Shown: positions 1 through 5,365 of the stretch, piece after piece | Position numbering within the stretch: position 1 is the first letter of the stretch | Layout of the letters: each line of letters opens with the position of its first letter | From: Bryobacterales bacterium | Lineage (GTDB): Bacteria; Acidobacteriota; Terriglobia; Bryobacterales; Bryobacteraceae | Assembly (NCBI GenBank): GCA_025456495.1 | Contig: JALOKO010000309.1 | Span: 1-5,365 of the forward strand | Reading direction: 5' to 3' | DNA length: 5,365 nt | Translations under genes and position numbers: made by a program | Notes under the pieces: generated by a model | What the model was told of the DNA's origin: nothing | What the model saw: only the letters and a program-made list of their open reading frames with translations | The model's database searches: none

Positions 1-23
1 AATGCAAACCCAGAAATCGTAGA

Positions 24-45
24 ACGGATCAGAACCGGATCAATA
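24..45. repeat. Left 11-bp tandem doublet (CGGATCA motif)
   Basis: Two adjacent 11-bp units, ACGGATCAGAA and CCGGATCAATA, agree at 8 of 11 positions, with CGGATCA repeated exactly 11 bp apart. The doublet resembles the one at 1695-1716, with 16 of 22 positions identical in the same orientation and with the same period. The two doublets bracket the AbiE pair. Short phased repeats near an attachment site may be binding sites for an integrase or excisionase; that role is inference. Confidence 0.4.
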
Positions 46-181
46 CGGAGCTCTTGCGTTCGGTGGACACGAAGTCTCTTCCCGCAGATGTATTGTGAGC
101 TCATTGGATTGGAGTGGCTCTCGAGTGGGTATCCTTGCTCCACCGCCACCGTTTTGGCGTGCGCAGCTCAGCGTAAAAATC

Positions 182-196
182 GTTCCATTGTGGAAC
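182..196. promoter_or_regulatory. Perfect inverted repeat, candidate AbiEi operator
   Basis: GTTCCA (182-187), a TTG spacer (188-190) and TGGAAC (191-196) form a perfect 6-bp dyad that ends four bases before the -35 box of the AbiE promoter. AbiEi antitoxins are known to repress their own operon by binding inverted repeats in the promoter region, so this is the natural operator candidate. I see no second copy nearby, whereas the studied streptococcal AbiEi uses a pair of repeats. A 3-base loop makes an RNA hairpin function unlikely. Confidence 0.5.
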
Positions 197-200
197 TAAA

Positions 201-229
201 TTGACAATCCGAGCACCCGCGGTTAGCCT
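201..229 (+). promoter_or_regulatory. Sigma70-like promoter of the AbiE operon, probably leaderless
   Basis: A consensus -35 box TTGACA (201-206) is followed, after a 17-bp spacer, by TAGCCT (224-229), which keeps the three most conserved -10 positions (T1, A2, T6). Transcription should begin about seven bases past the -10 box, at or next to position 236, the first base of the GTG start codon. No Shine-Dalgarno-like purine run precedes that codon. The mRNA is therefore likely leaderless, an arrangement common in actinobacteria and some other phyla. Confidence 0.55.
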
Positions 230-235
230 AGTGGT

Positions 236-823
236 GTGCCGCTCACTCGTTTTGACGAATTGGTCACCCTTGCCGAGGAGCACGATGGATTATTGACCTC
301 GGAGCAGGCCCGGGATGCGGGATTCACTGACTCCGTCTTGTCCAGACTGGCACAGCGCGGCCGGATCGAGCGAACTGCGCGCGGAGTCTACCGCATCCCG
401 TACGTTCCCATCAATCGGTTCTCGCAATACCGCGAAACCGTCCTTTGGGCCCAGGCCCACCGCGGGCCGCAGATGGTTGCGCTATCGCATGAAACAGCAT
501 TGGCTGTCTACGACATCTCGGACGCGAATCCGTCCGCCATTCACCTGACGGTACCCAAGTCAGCCCGCCTTCGCCGGGAATCGCCAGCGTCCGTAGTGGT
601 CCACCACGATGACCTTTCCAGTGAGGAAATCAACGTGATCGAAGGGCTACCCGTCACATCCATCGCCAGAATGATTAGTGACCTCTTACGCTCAGGCGGG
701 CGACTCGATCTCATCCGCCAGGCAATCACCGATGCGAGGCGCGAGGGCTACATTTCCGCCGCCGAAACCCAGCGAATTCGAAGAGCGTTCAAACGTCACG
801 TGGATGGGTTGCGGGCATCATGA
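236..823 (+). CDS. AbiEi-family type IV antitoxin / transcriptional autorepressor
   Basis: This 195-residue protein matches the AbiEi antitoxin family. Residues about 6-55 form the N-terminal winged helix: a first helix (FDELVTLAEEH), a recognition-helix region (TSEQARDAGFTDSVLSRLAQ) and a wing ending in the hallmark RGVYRIP. Residues about 80-150 carry the rest of the family pattern: SHETALAVYDISD, an IHLTVP strand, and GLPVTSIARMISDLL. In this family the protein neutralises the partner AbiEii toxin without stably binding it (type IV) and represses its own promoter. The GTG at 236 is chosen because it is the only upstream in-frame start that gives a complete winged helix, and because the promoter points directly at it. 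There is no Shine-Dalgarno. The stop overlaps the next gene's start by four bases (ATGA). Family membership is strong; the defence or stability role is inferred from relatives. Confidence 0.85.
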   Translation: MPLTRFDELVTLAEEHDGLLTSEQARDAGFTDSVLSRLAQRGRIERTARGVYRIPYVPINRFSQYRETVLWAQAHRGPQMVALSHETALAVYDISDANPSAIHLTVPKSARLRRESPASVVVHHDDLSSEEINVIEGLPVTSIARMISDLLRSGGRLDLIRQAITDARREGYISAAETQRIRRAFKRHVDGLRAS

Positions 824-1653
824 CGCCAAAACCACAGCCAGTGGAACGCCTGGAGAAGAGACTTGCTCGAGTTGCTCGCGAGCATGGCCTGGATCAAGAA
901 CGGCTGCGCCGCTGGGTGTCCTTTCTCGCGCTTTGCGGGGTCCTCGAACAGGCAATGCAAGAGCAGATCCTGGGTTCGTACTTCCTCAAGGGCGGAGTCG
1001 CAATGGAACTGCGCTTTGCAACTCGAGCCAGAGCCACCAAGGACCTTGACCTCGGATTGGAAGGACCGCGCGGAAGCCGAGTGGACTTATTCCAACGTGC
1101 CCTCGGCCTTGGATTCGACGCATTCACTTTTCGACTCAAGGCCCAGACCCGGGATATGGAGCAAGCGGACACCGTGCGAGTGAACGTCGCGGTTGCCTAT
1201 CGTACCCGCGCCTGGCAAACGATCGAGATCGATTTAGGACCAGCCAGCGGGCAAATGATCGACCTGATCGATCCGCAGGTCGCCGGCCTTGCTGATCTGG
1301 GCTTGCCCGTGACTTCGCCGATTCGTTGTCTCGGCATGGCCGAGCAGGTGGCGCAGAAGTTACACGCCTGTACAGCGCCCAACGCAGCGGGGCGAGCCCG
1401 CGATGTTCTTGACATCCTGTTGGTGGAGATGCTGCAAGGCTTGGACTATGTGCGCGCGGCGGACGCAGCGCAGCGTGTTTTCGCTGTACGCGCCACACAT
1501 CCGTTCCCGCCAGCGTTCAATATGCCAACGGAGTGGCGGCCGGAAATCGAGGCCTTGGCCGCTCAACTCGGTATGGCCGAAACGCGTGCGGCTCAAATTG
1601 AAGAACGATTCAGCGCAGTATTGCAGCGGATCGCCGAGGCGTTGCCGCGATGA
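820..1653 (+). CDS. AbiEii-family nucleotidyltransferase toxin
   Basis: This 277-residue protein has the AbiEii/AbiGii (DUF1814-like) nucleotidyltransferase pattern. LKGG (56-59) is followed by a conserved Arg/Thr block and TKDLDLGL (73-80), whose Asp75 and Asp77 should be metal-binding catalytic residues. IEIDLG (135-140) supplies the likely third acidic residue, Asp138. The helical C-terminal half contains AEQVAQKLHA (174-183) and GRARDVLDILLV (191-202), matching the family's conserved EQ..AKLHA and R.RD..DL motifs. All key residues are present, so it looks intact. AbiEii proteins are the toxins of the AbiE phage-abortive/type IV toxin-antitoxin system. Related MenT toxins in mycobacteria transfer nucleotides to tRNA 3' ends, but the substrate here is unknown. 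The ATG at 820 overlaps the antitoxin stop as ATGA and lacks its own ribosome site, so translation is probably coupled. No convincing terminator follows. Confidence 0.88.
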   Translation: MTPKPQPVERLEKRLARVAREHGLDQERLRRWVSFLALCGVLEQAMQEQILGSYFLKGGVAMELRFATRARATKDLDLGLEGPRGSRVDLFQRALGLGFDAFTFRLKAQTRDMEQADTVRVNVAVAYRTRAWQTIEIDLGPASGQMIDLIDPQVAGLADLGLPVTSPIRCLGMAEQVAQKLHACTAPNAAGRARDVLDILLVEMLQGLDYVRAADAAQRVFAVRATHPFPPAFNMPTEWRPEIEALAAQLGMAETRAAQIEERFSAVLQRIAEALPR

Positions 1654-1694
1654 AGCTTGTCGGTCTGAAGAGGGCGAACCGGCCCCATCCAAGG

Positions 1695-1716
1695 CCGTAT
1701 CAAAACCGTATCGAAA
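1695..1716. repeat. Right 11-bp tandem doublet (CCGTATC motif)
   Basis: Two adjacent units, CCGTATCAAAA (1695-1705) and CCGTATCGAAA (1706-1716), differ at one position. They lie about 117 bp to the left of the tRNA scar, on the island side. A related doublet with the same period sits at 24-45. Arm-type binding sites of tyrosine recombinases are typically short direct repeats at this kind of distance from the core site, so that is a reasonable guess. An octamer GTCTGAAG is also repeated around it, at 1663-1670 and 1721-1728. Confidence 0.5.
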
Positions 1717-1832
1717 TTCCGTCTGAAGCAAGCAGTAGGCTTAAGGGATCGGCTCTGAGCAGGTGGCCTAACTTGTTGGAAGATATGGAAAATGGTTGGA
1801 ACCGTTGGGACTATTAGAGCCAGTGCTTCTTC

Positions 1833-1877
1833 TTCACACGCAGGAGGTCACAGGTTCGAGTCCTGTCGCGCCCACCA
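1833..1877 (+). other. 3' fragment of tRNA-Val(CAC), candidate attachment site (att)
   Basis: The segment reads as the 3' part of a tRNA. The anticodon loop TTCACAC (1833-1839) has anticodon CAC, the 3' anticodon strand is GCAGG (1840-1844) and the variable loop is AGGTC (1845-1849). The T arm is perfectly paired: ACAGG, loop TTCGAGT, CCTGT (1850-1866). The 3' acceptor strand CGCGCCC (1867-1873), discriminator A and encoded CCA complete it. The 5' half is absent: no GGGCGCG acceptor strand or D arm lies at the right distance, and TCTTC (1828-1832) pairs only imperfectly with GCAGG. This is therefore not a working tRNA but the duplicated 3' end left by integration into a tRNA-Val gene. Because the fragment points right, the inserted element lies to its left and an intact copy should lie further left, outside the window. 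Confidence 0.8.
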
Positions 1878-2062
1878 TGCCCACCTCGGTTGGTTGCCTC
1901 TCCTCTGCATCGCTAGCCAGCTTCTCCATGGGAAGATTTGGATTCGCCAATCCACAGTTCGGCGTGACTCAGCGCGCGTACTCGGCAGTCTCCACCGATT
2001 GCGCTATGTTGGTAGATGGCGTGCCTGTTGGCCCCGGTTCCGCGTCTCTGGCGCTGGGTACG

Positions 2063-2142
2063 GTTGGCACTGCGGAAAGCTGGCACTGAGAAAAGCTGGC
2101 ACTGCGGAATCGTAGCACTGAGGAAAGCTGGTACTGCGGAAT
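2063..2142. repeat. Five-unit 16-bp tandem repeat with 32-bp alternation
   Basis: Five consecutive 16-bp units with no spacing fit the consensus GCTGGCACTGCGGAAA. They begin at 2063, 2079, 2095, 2111 and 2127 and differ from the consensus at 1, 2, 1, 4 and 2 positions. Units 1, 3 and 5 read ACTGCGGAA while units 2 and 4 read ACTGAGRAA, so the array alternates between two types and may have grown by duplication of a 32-bp pair. A weak further copy (10 of 16) precedes it at 2047-2062. It is not a CRISPR, since there are no spacers. It ends 176 bp before topA. Function is unknown. Confidence 0.85.
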
Positions 2143-2276
2143 CCCGTCGCCTCCAGCGGAAACGCACCCAGTGAAGCGAGGCCGCCTAATCGCTGGGTTG
2201 GCATGGCATCCCACCCGTGTACAGATGCCCCTGTCTTGCCGATGAGATGGAAGCTTGCGTCGGTCCCGCGCTTGTG

Positions 2277-2285
2277 TGAGAGAAT
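2277..2285 (+). promoter_or_regulatory. Possible extended -10 promoter of topA
   Basis: TGA followed by GAGAAT (2280-2285) fits an extended -10 element with four of six consensus matches. It would start transcription near 2292, about 27 bases before the topA ATG. A weak -35 candidate, TTGCGT (2255-2260), is 19 bp away, longer than ideal. The call rests on a short motif and position only. Confidence 0.3.
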
Positions 2286-2318
2286 ACGGGCCGTTGCTGG
2301 TCCAAGAAGAATCAGTTC

Positions 2319-5018
2319 ATGTCAACGAAGAATCTTGTCATCGTCGAAAGTCCTACCAAGGCGCGCACCATATCCAAGTTCCTGGCCAAGGACTACGACG
2401 TGGTGGCGTCGAACGGCCACATCCGCGACCTTCCCAACAACGCGGCGGAGATTCCCACCAACCTGAAAAAGGAAAGCTGGGCGCGGCTGGGCGTGAACAT
2501 CGACGACCAGTTTGAAGCGCTCTATGTGGTGCCTAAGGACAAGAAGGACCACGTCAAGCTGCTGAAGGAAAAGCTGAAGGACGCCTCCACCGTTTACCTG
2601 GCTACGGACGAGGACCGCGAAGGCGAGTCAATCAGTTGGCACCTGGTGCAGACGTTGAAGCCGAAGGTGCCGGTCCACCGGATGGTGTTTCACGAAATCA
2701 CCAAGGACGCCATTCTGGAGGCGCTGGCCAACCCGCGGAGCATTGACGAGAACCTGGTGAAGGCGCAGGAGACCCGCCGCATCGTCGACCGCCTTTACGG
2801 TTATGAGGTGAGTCCGCTGCTGTGGAAGAAGATGGCGCCCGGCCTCAGCGCTGGACGTGTGCAGAGCGTGGCCGTCCGCCTGCTGGTGGAGCGCGAACGC
2901 CAGCGCATCCGCTTCCGGAAGGCTGGCTATTGGGCGCTGAAGGCGAAACTACGCTATGCGAACGGGGACCCGGCCAGTGAATTCGAAGCTGACCTGACGC
3001 ATGTGGGAGAGCGCCGCATCGCCACCGGCAAGGACTTTGACCCCACCACCGGGCAACTGGCGCCATCGTCGAATTTACTGCGGTTGGAGGCTGAGCAAGC
3101 GCTCGCCTTGCAGCGCCGTCTGGAGGCGGGCAATCCGTTGGTGGAGCAGGTGGAAGAAAAGCCCTTCGTCTCCAAACCCAGCGCCCCCTTCGTCACCAGC
3201 ACGCTGCAGCAGGAGTCTAACCGAAAGCTGCGTCTCTCTGCCCGTCGCACCATGACGGTGGCCCAGCAGTTGTACGAAAACGGCTTCATCACCTACATGC
3301 GCACCGATTCGACGACGCTCAGCGAGGAAGCCCTGCGCGCCGCCCGCCAACTGATTGCACGCGACTTCGGCAAGGAGTACCTGCCGGCTGAGCCGCGCAA
3401 GTACATCACCAAGGTGAAGAACGCCCAGGAAGCGCACGAGGCCATCCGCCCGGCGGGGAATGCCTTCGTGGCGCCCGATGTCGTGCGCGCTCAATTGGGA
3501 GAGGAGGCTTTCCGTCTGTACCAACTCATCTGGCAGCGCACGGTGGCCTGCCAGATGGCCGATGCGCGCGGCACCTATGTGAACGTCACGGTGGCCGAGG
3601 GCGAACTGAAGCTGCGCGCCGCCGGCAAAACGATTGAATTCCCAGGCTACCTGCGCGCCTACGTGGAAGGGGCGGACGACCCCGATGCGGAACTTGCTGA
3701 CCAGGAGCGCGTGCTGCCGAAGATGACCGCCGGACAGCCGCTGCGCAGCCAGCAGGTGGAGGCCCAGGAAAAAATCACGCAAGCAGCGCCACGTTATACC
3801 GAAGGCAGCCTGATTAAGGAACTGGAGCGTCTGGGCATCGGTCGCCCCAGCACTTGGGCCACCATTGTCGAACTGGTGCTGAGCCGCTCCTACGCCTTCA
3901 AGAAGGGTACGGCGCTGGTGCCTACTTTCGTTGCCATGGCGGTTGTGGGGCTGCTGGAAGAGCATTTCCAAAAGCTGCTGGATTACCAGTTCACGGCCAA
4001 ACTGGAAGACGACCTGGACGAGATTTCACGCGGAGAGTCCGCCAATAAGGAGTATCTGCAGCACTTCTATTTCGGCAGGGATTTTCCTGGGTTGAAGGGC
4101 CTGGTAGAGAGTGGGGAAAAGTCCATTGATCCCCGCATCGCGTGCCGCTTCGTGCCCGCCAGCAGGCCCGAGGATTCCACCTATGAGGTGCGGATTGGCC
4201 GTTATGGTCCTTTCCTTACCGATGGCGAACGTCGCGCCGGGTTGCCTGAGGACATGGCTCCCGATGAACTTACGCCGGAGCGTGCCGCCGAACTGCTAAG
4301 CCATGCCGCAACCGGCGACGAGCCCATCGGCAAGCATCCGGAAACCGGCGAGCCCGTGTATCTGAAGGCAGGGCGCTTTGGACCCTACGTACAGTTGGGT
4401 GATGGCGGTGAGGACAAGAAGCCGAAGATGGCTTCGCTGCTGCCGGGCATGAAGAAGGAGTCAGTGGACCTGGATCAGGCGCTGGCCTTGCTCGCATTGC
4501 CTCGCACGGTGGGTCTGCATCCGGAAACCGGGGAAGAGGTGATTGCCAGCAACGGGCGTTTTGGCCCCTTCGTGAAGTCTGGAGCCGAAACCCGCTCAAT
4601 CCCCATGGACCGGCTGTCACCGCTTACGATCACCCTGGAAGACGCCATGGTGCTGCTGAAGGAGCCGAAGTTCCGCGGCCGGGCCAGCGCCAAGCCGGAA
4701 CCCTTGCGGGAGATTGGAACCATTCCCGGGACCGAAAAGAAGGTGACTGTGATGACGGGGCGCTACGGCCCCTATGTCACGGACGGGGAAGTGAACGCCA
4801 CCATCCCCAAGGGAGCCAAGCCAGAGTCAGTCAGCCTGGAAGAGGCGATGCAACTGATTGCGGACCGCGCGGCGAAGATCGCCGCTGAAGGCGGTACGCA
4901 AAGGCGCGGTGGGCGGAAGGGCGCGGCCAAGAAGGTGGCAGCGAAGAAAGCACCCGCCAAGAAAGCCGCGAAGAAGGCTGCGGCGAAGAAGGCCGTGAAG
5001 GTGGCGGTGCCGGGCTAG
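2319..5018 (+). CDS. topA: DNA topoisomerase I (type IA), non-zinc C-terminal form
   Basis: This 899-residue cytoplasmic enzyme relaxes negative supercoils by cutting and passing single DNA strands. The N-terminal Toprim domain opens with LVIVESPTKA (Glu10 catalytic) and has the metal-binding DEDREGE at 97-103. Next come HEITKDAI (125-132) and GRVQSVAVRLLVERE (179-193). The active-site tyrosine is Tyr326 in FITYMRTDST, and EAHEAIRP (371-378) and GIGRPSTWA (506-514) complete the core. The C-terminus has four repeats marked by GRYGPF (627-632), GRFGPY (685-690), GRFGPF (746-751) and GRYGPY (814-819). A tail rich in Lys and Ala (about 863-895) follows. Only two cysteines occur, so the tetracysteine zinc fingers of the E. 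coli enzyme are absent; the layout resembles mycobacterial TopA. The ATG at 2319 gives the standard family N-terminus. The only ribosome-site candidate is a weak AAGAAGA (2304-2310). It is monocistronic here, convergent with the next gene, and appears intact. Confidence 0.97.
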   Translation: MSTKNLVIVESPTKARTISKFLAKDYDVVASNGHIRDLPNNAAEIPTNLKKESWARLGVNIDDQFEALYVVPKDKKDHVKLLKEKLKDASTVYLATDEDREGESISWHLVQTLKPKVPVHRMVFHEITKDAILEALANPRSIDENLVKAQETRRIVDRLYGYEVSPLLWKKMAPGLSAGRVQSVAVRLLVERERQRIRFRKAGYWALKAKLRYANGDPASEFEADLTHVGERRIATGKDFDPTTGQLAPSSNLLRLEAEQALALQRRLEAGNPLVEQVEEKPFVSKPSAPFVTSTLQQESNRKLRLSARRTMTVAQQLYENGFITYMRTDSTTLSEEALRAARQLIARDFGKEYLPAEPRKYITKVKNAQEAHEAIRPAGNAFVAPDVVRAQLGEEAFRLYQLIWQRTVACQMADARGTYVNVTVAEGELKLRAAGKTIEFPGYLRAYVEGADDPDAELADQERVLPKMTAGQPLRSQQVEAQEKITQAAPRYTEGSLIKELERLGIGRPSTWATIVELVLSRSYAFKKGTALVPTFVAMAVVGLLEEHFQKLLDYQFTAKLEDDLDEISRGESANKEYLQHFYFGRDFPGLKGLVESGEKSIDPRIACRFVPASRPEDSTYEVRIGRYGPFLTDGERRAGLPEDMAPDELTPERAAELLSHAATGDEPIGKHPETGEPVYLKAGRFGPYVQLGDGGEDKKPKMASLLPGMKKESVDLDQALALLALPRTVGLHPETGEEVIASNGRFGPFVKSGAETRSIPMDRLSPLTITLEDAMVLLKEPKFRGRASAKPEPLREIGTIPGTEKKVTVMTGRYGPYVTDGEVNATIPKGAKPESVSLEEAMQLIADRAAKIAAEGGTQRRGGRKGAAKKVAAKKAPAKKAAKKAAAKKAVKVAVPG

Positions 5019-5134
5019 CCGGTACCGGCGTCCCTGCATTGGTGGAACCGGACGGGCGGGTTTAGCCGGGAGGGTCTGGACGGTCGGCTTCAGTGCGGCG
5101 CATCGGCGCCCGGGGACGCTTCAGCCAGATCCCA
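5019..5134. other. Convergent intergenic region with 12-bp palindrome
   Basis: This gap lies between the topA stop and the convergent HspR-like stop. It starts with a perfect palindrome GCCGGTACCGGC (5018-5029, sharing one base with the topA stop codon). It also contains a 5-bp stem GGCGC/GCGCC with a four-base loop (5097-5110) and a distant 7-bp inverted pair GCGTCCC (5028-5034) with GGGACGC (5113-5119). No stem is followed by a T run on either strand, so none is a standard intrinsic terminator. Termination here may be Rho-dependent or rely on weak structures. Confidence 0.35.
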
Positions 5135-5365
5135 CTAATCGCGGTCTTTAGGCTCGCCGGTGCGTACCAGAGAAGGCATGCGGATGACGGGAATCAGGCC
5201 GCCCTTCGGGGCAGGTTCCGGCGCCTTCAGGTGAAGCGCCATTTCGTGGTTGAGGGTTTCCACGAACTCCTGCATCTGGCGCTGCATCAGTTCCATTTTC
5301 TCGCGCATGTTGAGGATGATCTCTACCCCGGCCAGGTTGACGCCAAACTCGCGCGTCAGTTGCAG
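5135..5365 (-). CDS. hspR: HspR-like MerR-family heat-shock repressor, C-terminal part (partial)
   Basis: The reverse strand is open from the right edge to a TAG at 5135-5137, giving the last 76 residues of a protein that begins outside the window. It starts LQLTREFGVNLAGVEIILNM, which matches the conserved segment just after the DNA-binding domain of HspR-type MerR regulators (typically LT.ELGVNLAGV..IL.LR). A heptad-like helix follows (REKMELMQRQMQEFVETLNH), probably the dimerisation coiled coil, and then a Pro-rich tail ending KDRD. The missing N-terminus should hold the winged HTH. HspR represses dnaK-type chaperone operons by binding inverted repeats and is often encoded at the end of such an operon, so a dnaJ- or dnaK-type gene may lie to the right; that is inference. 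The gene converges on topA. A different MerR subfamily is possible but less likely. Confidence 0.8.
   Translation of the reverse strand: MQLTREFGVNLAGVEIILNMREKMELMQRQMQEFVETLNHEMALHLKAPEPAPKGGLIPVIRMPSLVRTGEPKDRD

Larger units (their letters stand above)
1..235. other. Upstream region of the AbiE module, no assignable gene
   Basis: I can assign no gene here. Plus frame 1 stays open from the left edge to a TGA at 202-204, and plus frame 3 to a TGA at 96-98, so the 3' end of an upstream gene could lie here. Neither translation has a recognisable motif and the longer one is rich in Cys, Trp and Ser in a way that does not look protein-like. The stretch does contain a direct-repeat doublet (24-45), an inverted repeat (182-196) and a promoter (201-229), described separately. 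It probably belongs to the same island as the AbiE genes. Confidence 0.4.
1878..2318. other. Non-coding chromosomal flank between tRNA scar and topA
   Basis: I see no believable gene in these 441 bases. Several short open frames cross the region on both strands, but they start inside the tRNA scar or run through the tandem repeat and have no domain-like content. The contents are a near-palindrome at about 1920-1934, a five-unit 16-bp tandem repeat (2063-2142), a 6-bp inverted repeat (ACCCAG 2166-2171 with CTGGGT 2193-2198) and a possible topA promoter near 2277-2285. By the logic of the att fragment, this was originally the DNA downstream of the intact tRNA-Val gene. Confidence 0.55.

Noticed and set aside
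101..283. 60-codon minus-strand open frame over the AbiE promoter
   Set aside because: It overlaps the promoter, the operator candidate and the antitoxin start, and has no recognisable content.
1680..1697. Intrinsic terminator after the toxin gene
   Set aside because: CGGCC and GGCCG form only a 5-bp stem with an eight-base loop and no T run follows.
1802..1877. A complete tRNA gene
   Set aside because: A 76-base tRNA ending at 1877 would begin near 1802, but the bases there do not pair with CGCGCCC, no D arm is present at the right spacing and the anticodon stem is imperfect. Only the 3' part is genuine.
1833..1877. The toxin's tRNA target encoded beside it
   Set aside because: Related MenT toxins act on tRNA 3' ends, so the neighbouring tRNA fragment is tempting, but the fragment is fully explained as an integration scar and nothing links it to the toxin's substrate.
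1792..2115. Open frames starting beside the tRNA scar on the plus strand (1792-2115 and 1796-2089)
   Set aside because: Their translations contain the well-known artefact peptides made by reading a tRNA 3' end as protein (EVTGSSPVAPT and HRFESCRAH) and then run into the tandem repeat. No domain or ribosome site supports them.
2063..2142. CRISPR array
   Set aside because: Units are 16 bp, abut each other without spacers and diverge from each other; no cas gene is nearby.
1913..2214. Minus-strand open frames through the tandem repeat
   Set aside because: The Ser/Ala/Pro/Gln-rich periodic peptides arise because a 16-bp repeat without frequent stops is read in successive frames; no start signal or domain is seen.
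3075..3971. 298-codon open frame on the minus strand
   Set aside because: It lies entirely inside topA, opposite conserved catalytic motifs, and is a typical antisense shadow of G+C-rich coding sequence.

Overview
This window looks like the right-hand end of a tRNA-targeted genomic island joined to housekeeping chromosome. The chromosomal part encodes DNA topoisomerase I in a non-zinc-finger, repeat-plus-lysine-tail form, and converges on the 3' part of a MerR-family HspR-like heat-shock repressor. This combination and the moderately high G+C fit a soil-type bacterium such as an acidobacterium (Bryobacterales/Solibacter-like). That placement is inference from gene style only; an actinobacterium-like source cannot be excluded.

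Layout. Positions 1-235 carry no assignable gene but hold a short 11-bp-period direct repeat, a perfect 15-bp inverted repeat (182-196) and a good promoter (201-229). The promoter places the transcription start on, or within a base of, the GTG start codon of the first gene, so that mRNA is probably leaderless. Positions 236-1653 are a two-gene AbiE-type module: an AbiEi-family winged-helix antitoxin and an AbiEii-family nucleotidyltransferase toxin, joined by an ATGA start/stop overlap. Positions 1654-1832 are non-coding and contain a second 11-bp-period doublet resembling the one at the left edge. At 1833-1877 lies the 3' part of a tRNA-Val(CAC) gene, from anticodon loop to CCA, without a matching 5' half. 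This is the classic scar left when a tyrosine recombinase integrates into a tRNA gene. Its orientation puts the island, including the AbiE pair, to the left and the native chromosome to the right.

Positions 1878-2318 are non-coding and contain five tandem 16-bp units (2063-2142) of two alternating types, so the true period may be 32 bp. topA follows (2319-5018). A 116-bp gap then separates it from the convergent HspR-like gene, which runs off the right edge.

How the parts relate. The AbiE pair is a self-contained toxin-antitoxin/defence cartridge. In the family the antitoxin represses its own promoter, and the inverted repeat beside the -35 box is the obvious operator candidate. Its position at the island's att end suggests a role in island maintenance or phage defence. 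topA (supercoil relaxation) and the HspR-like gene (chaperone repression) are unrelated core functions that became neighbours of the island because it entered the adjacent tRNA gene. Nothing in the window is an unequivocally new system. The least explained parts are the tRNA scar, the matching repeat doublets on both sides of the AbiE pair, and the 16/32-bp array.
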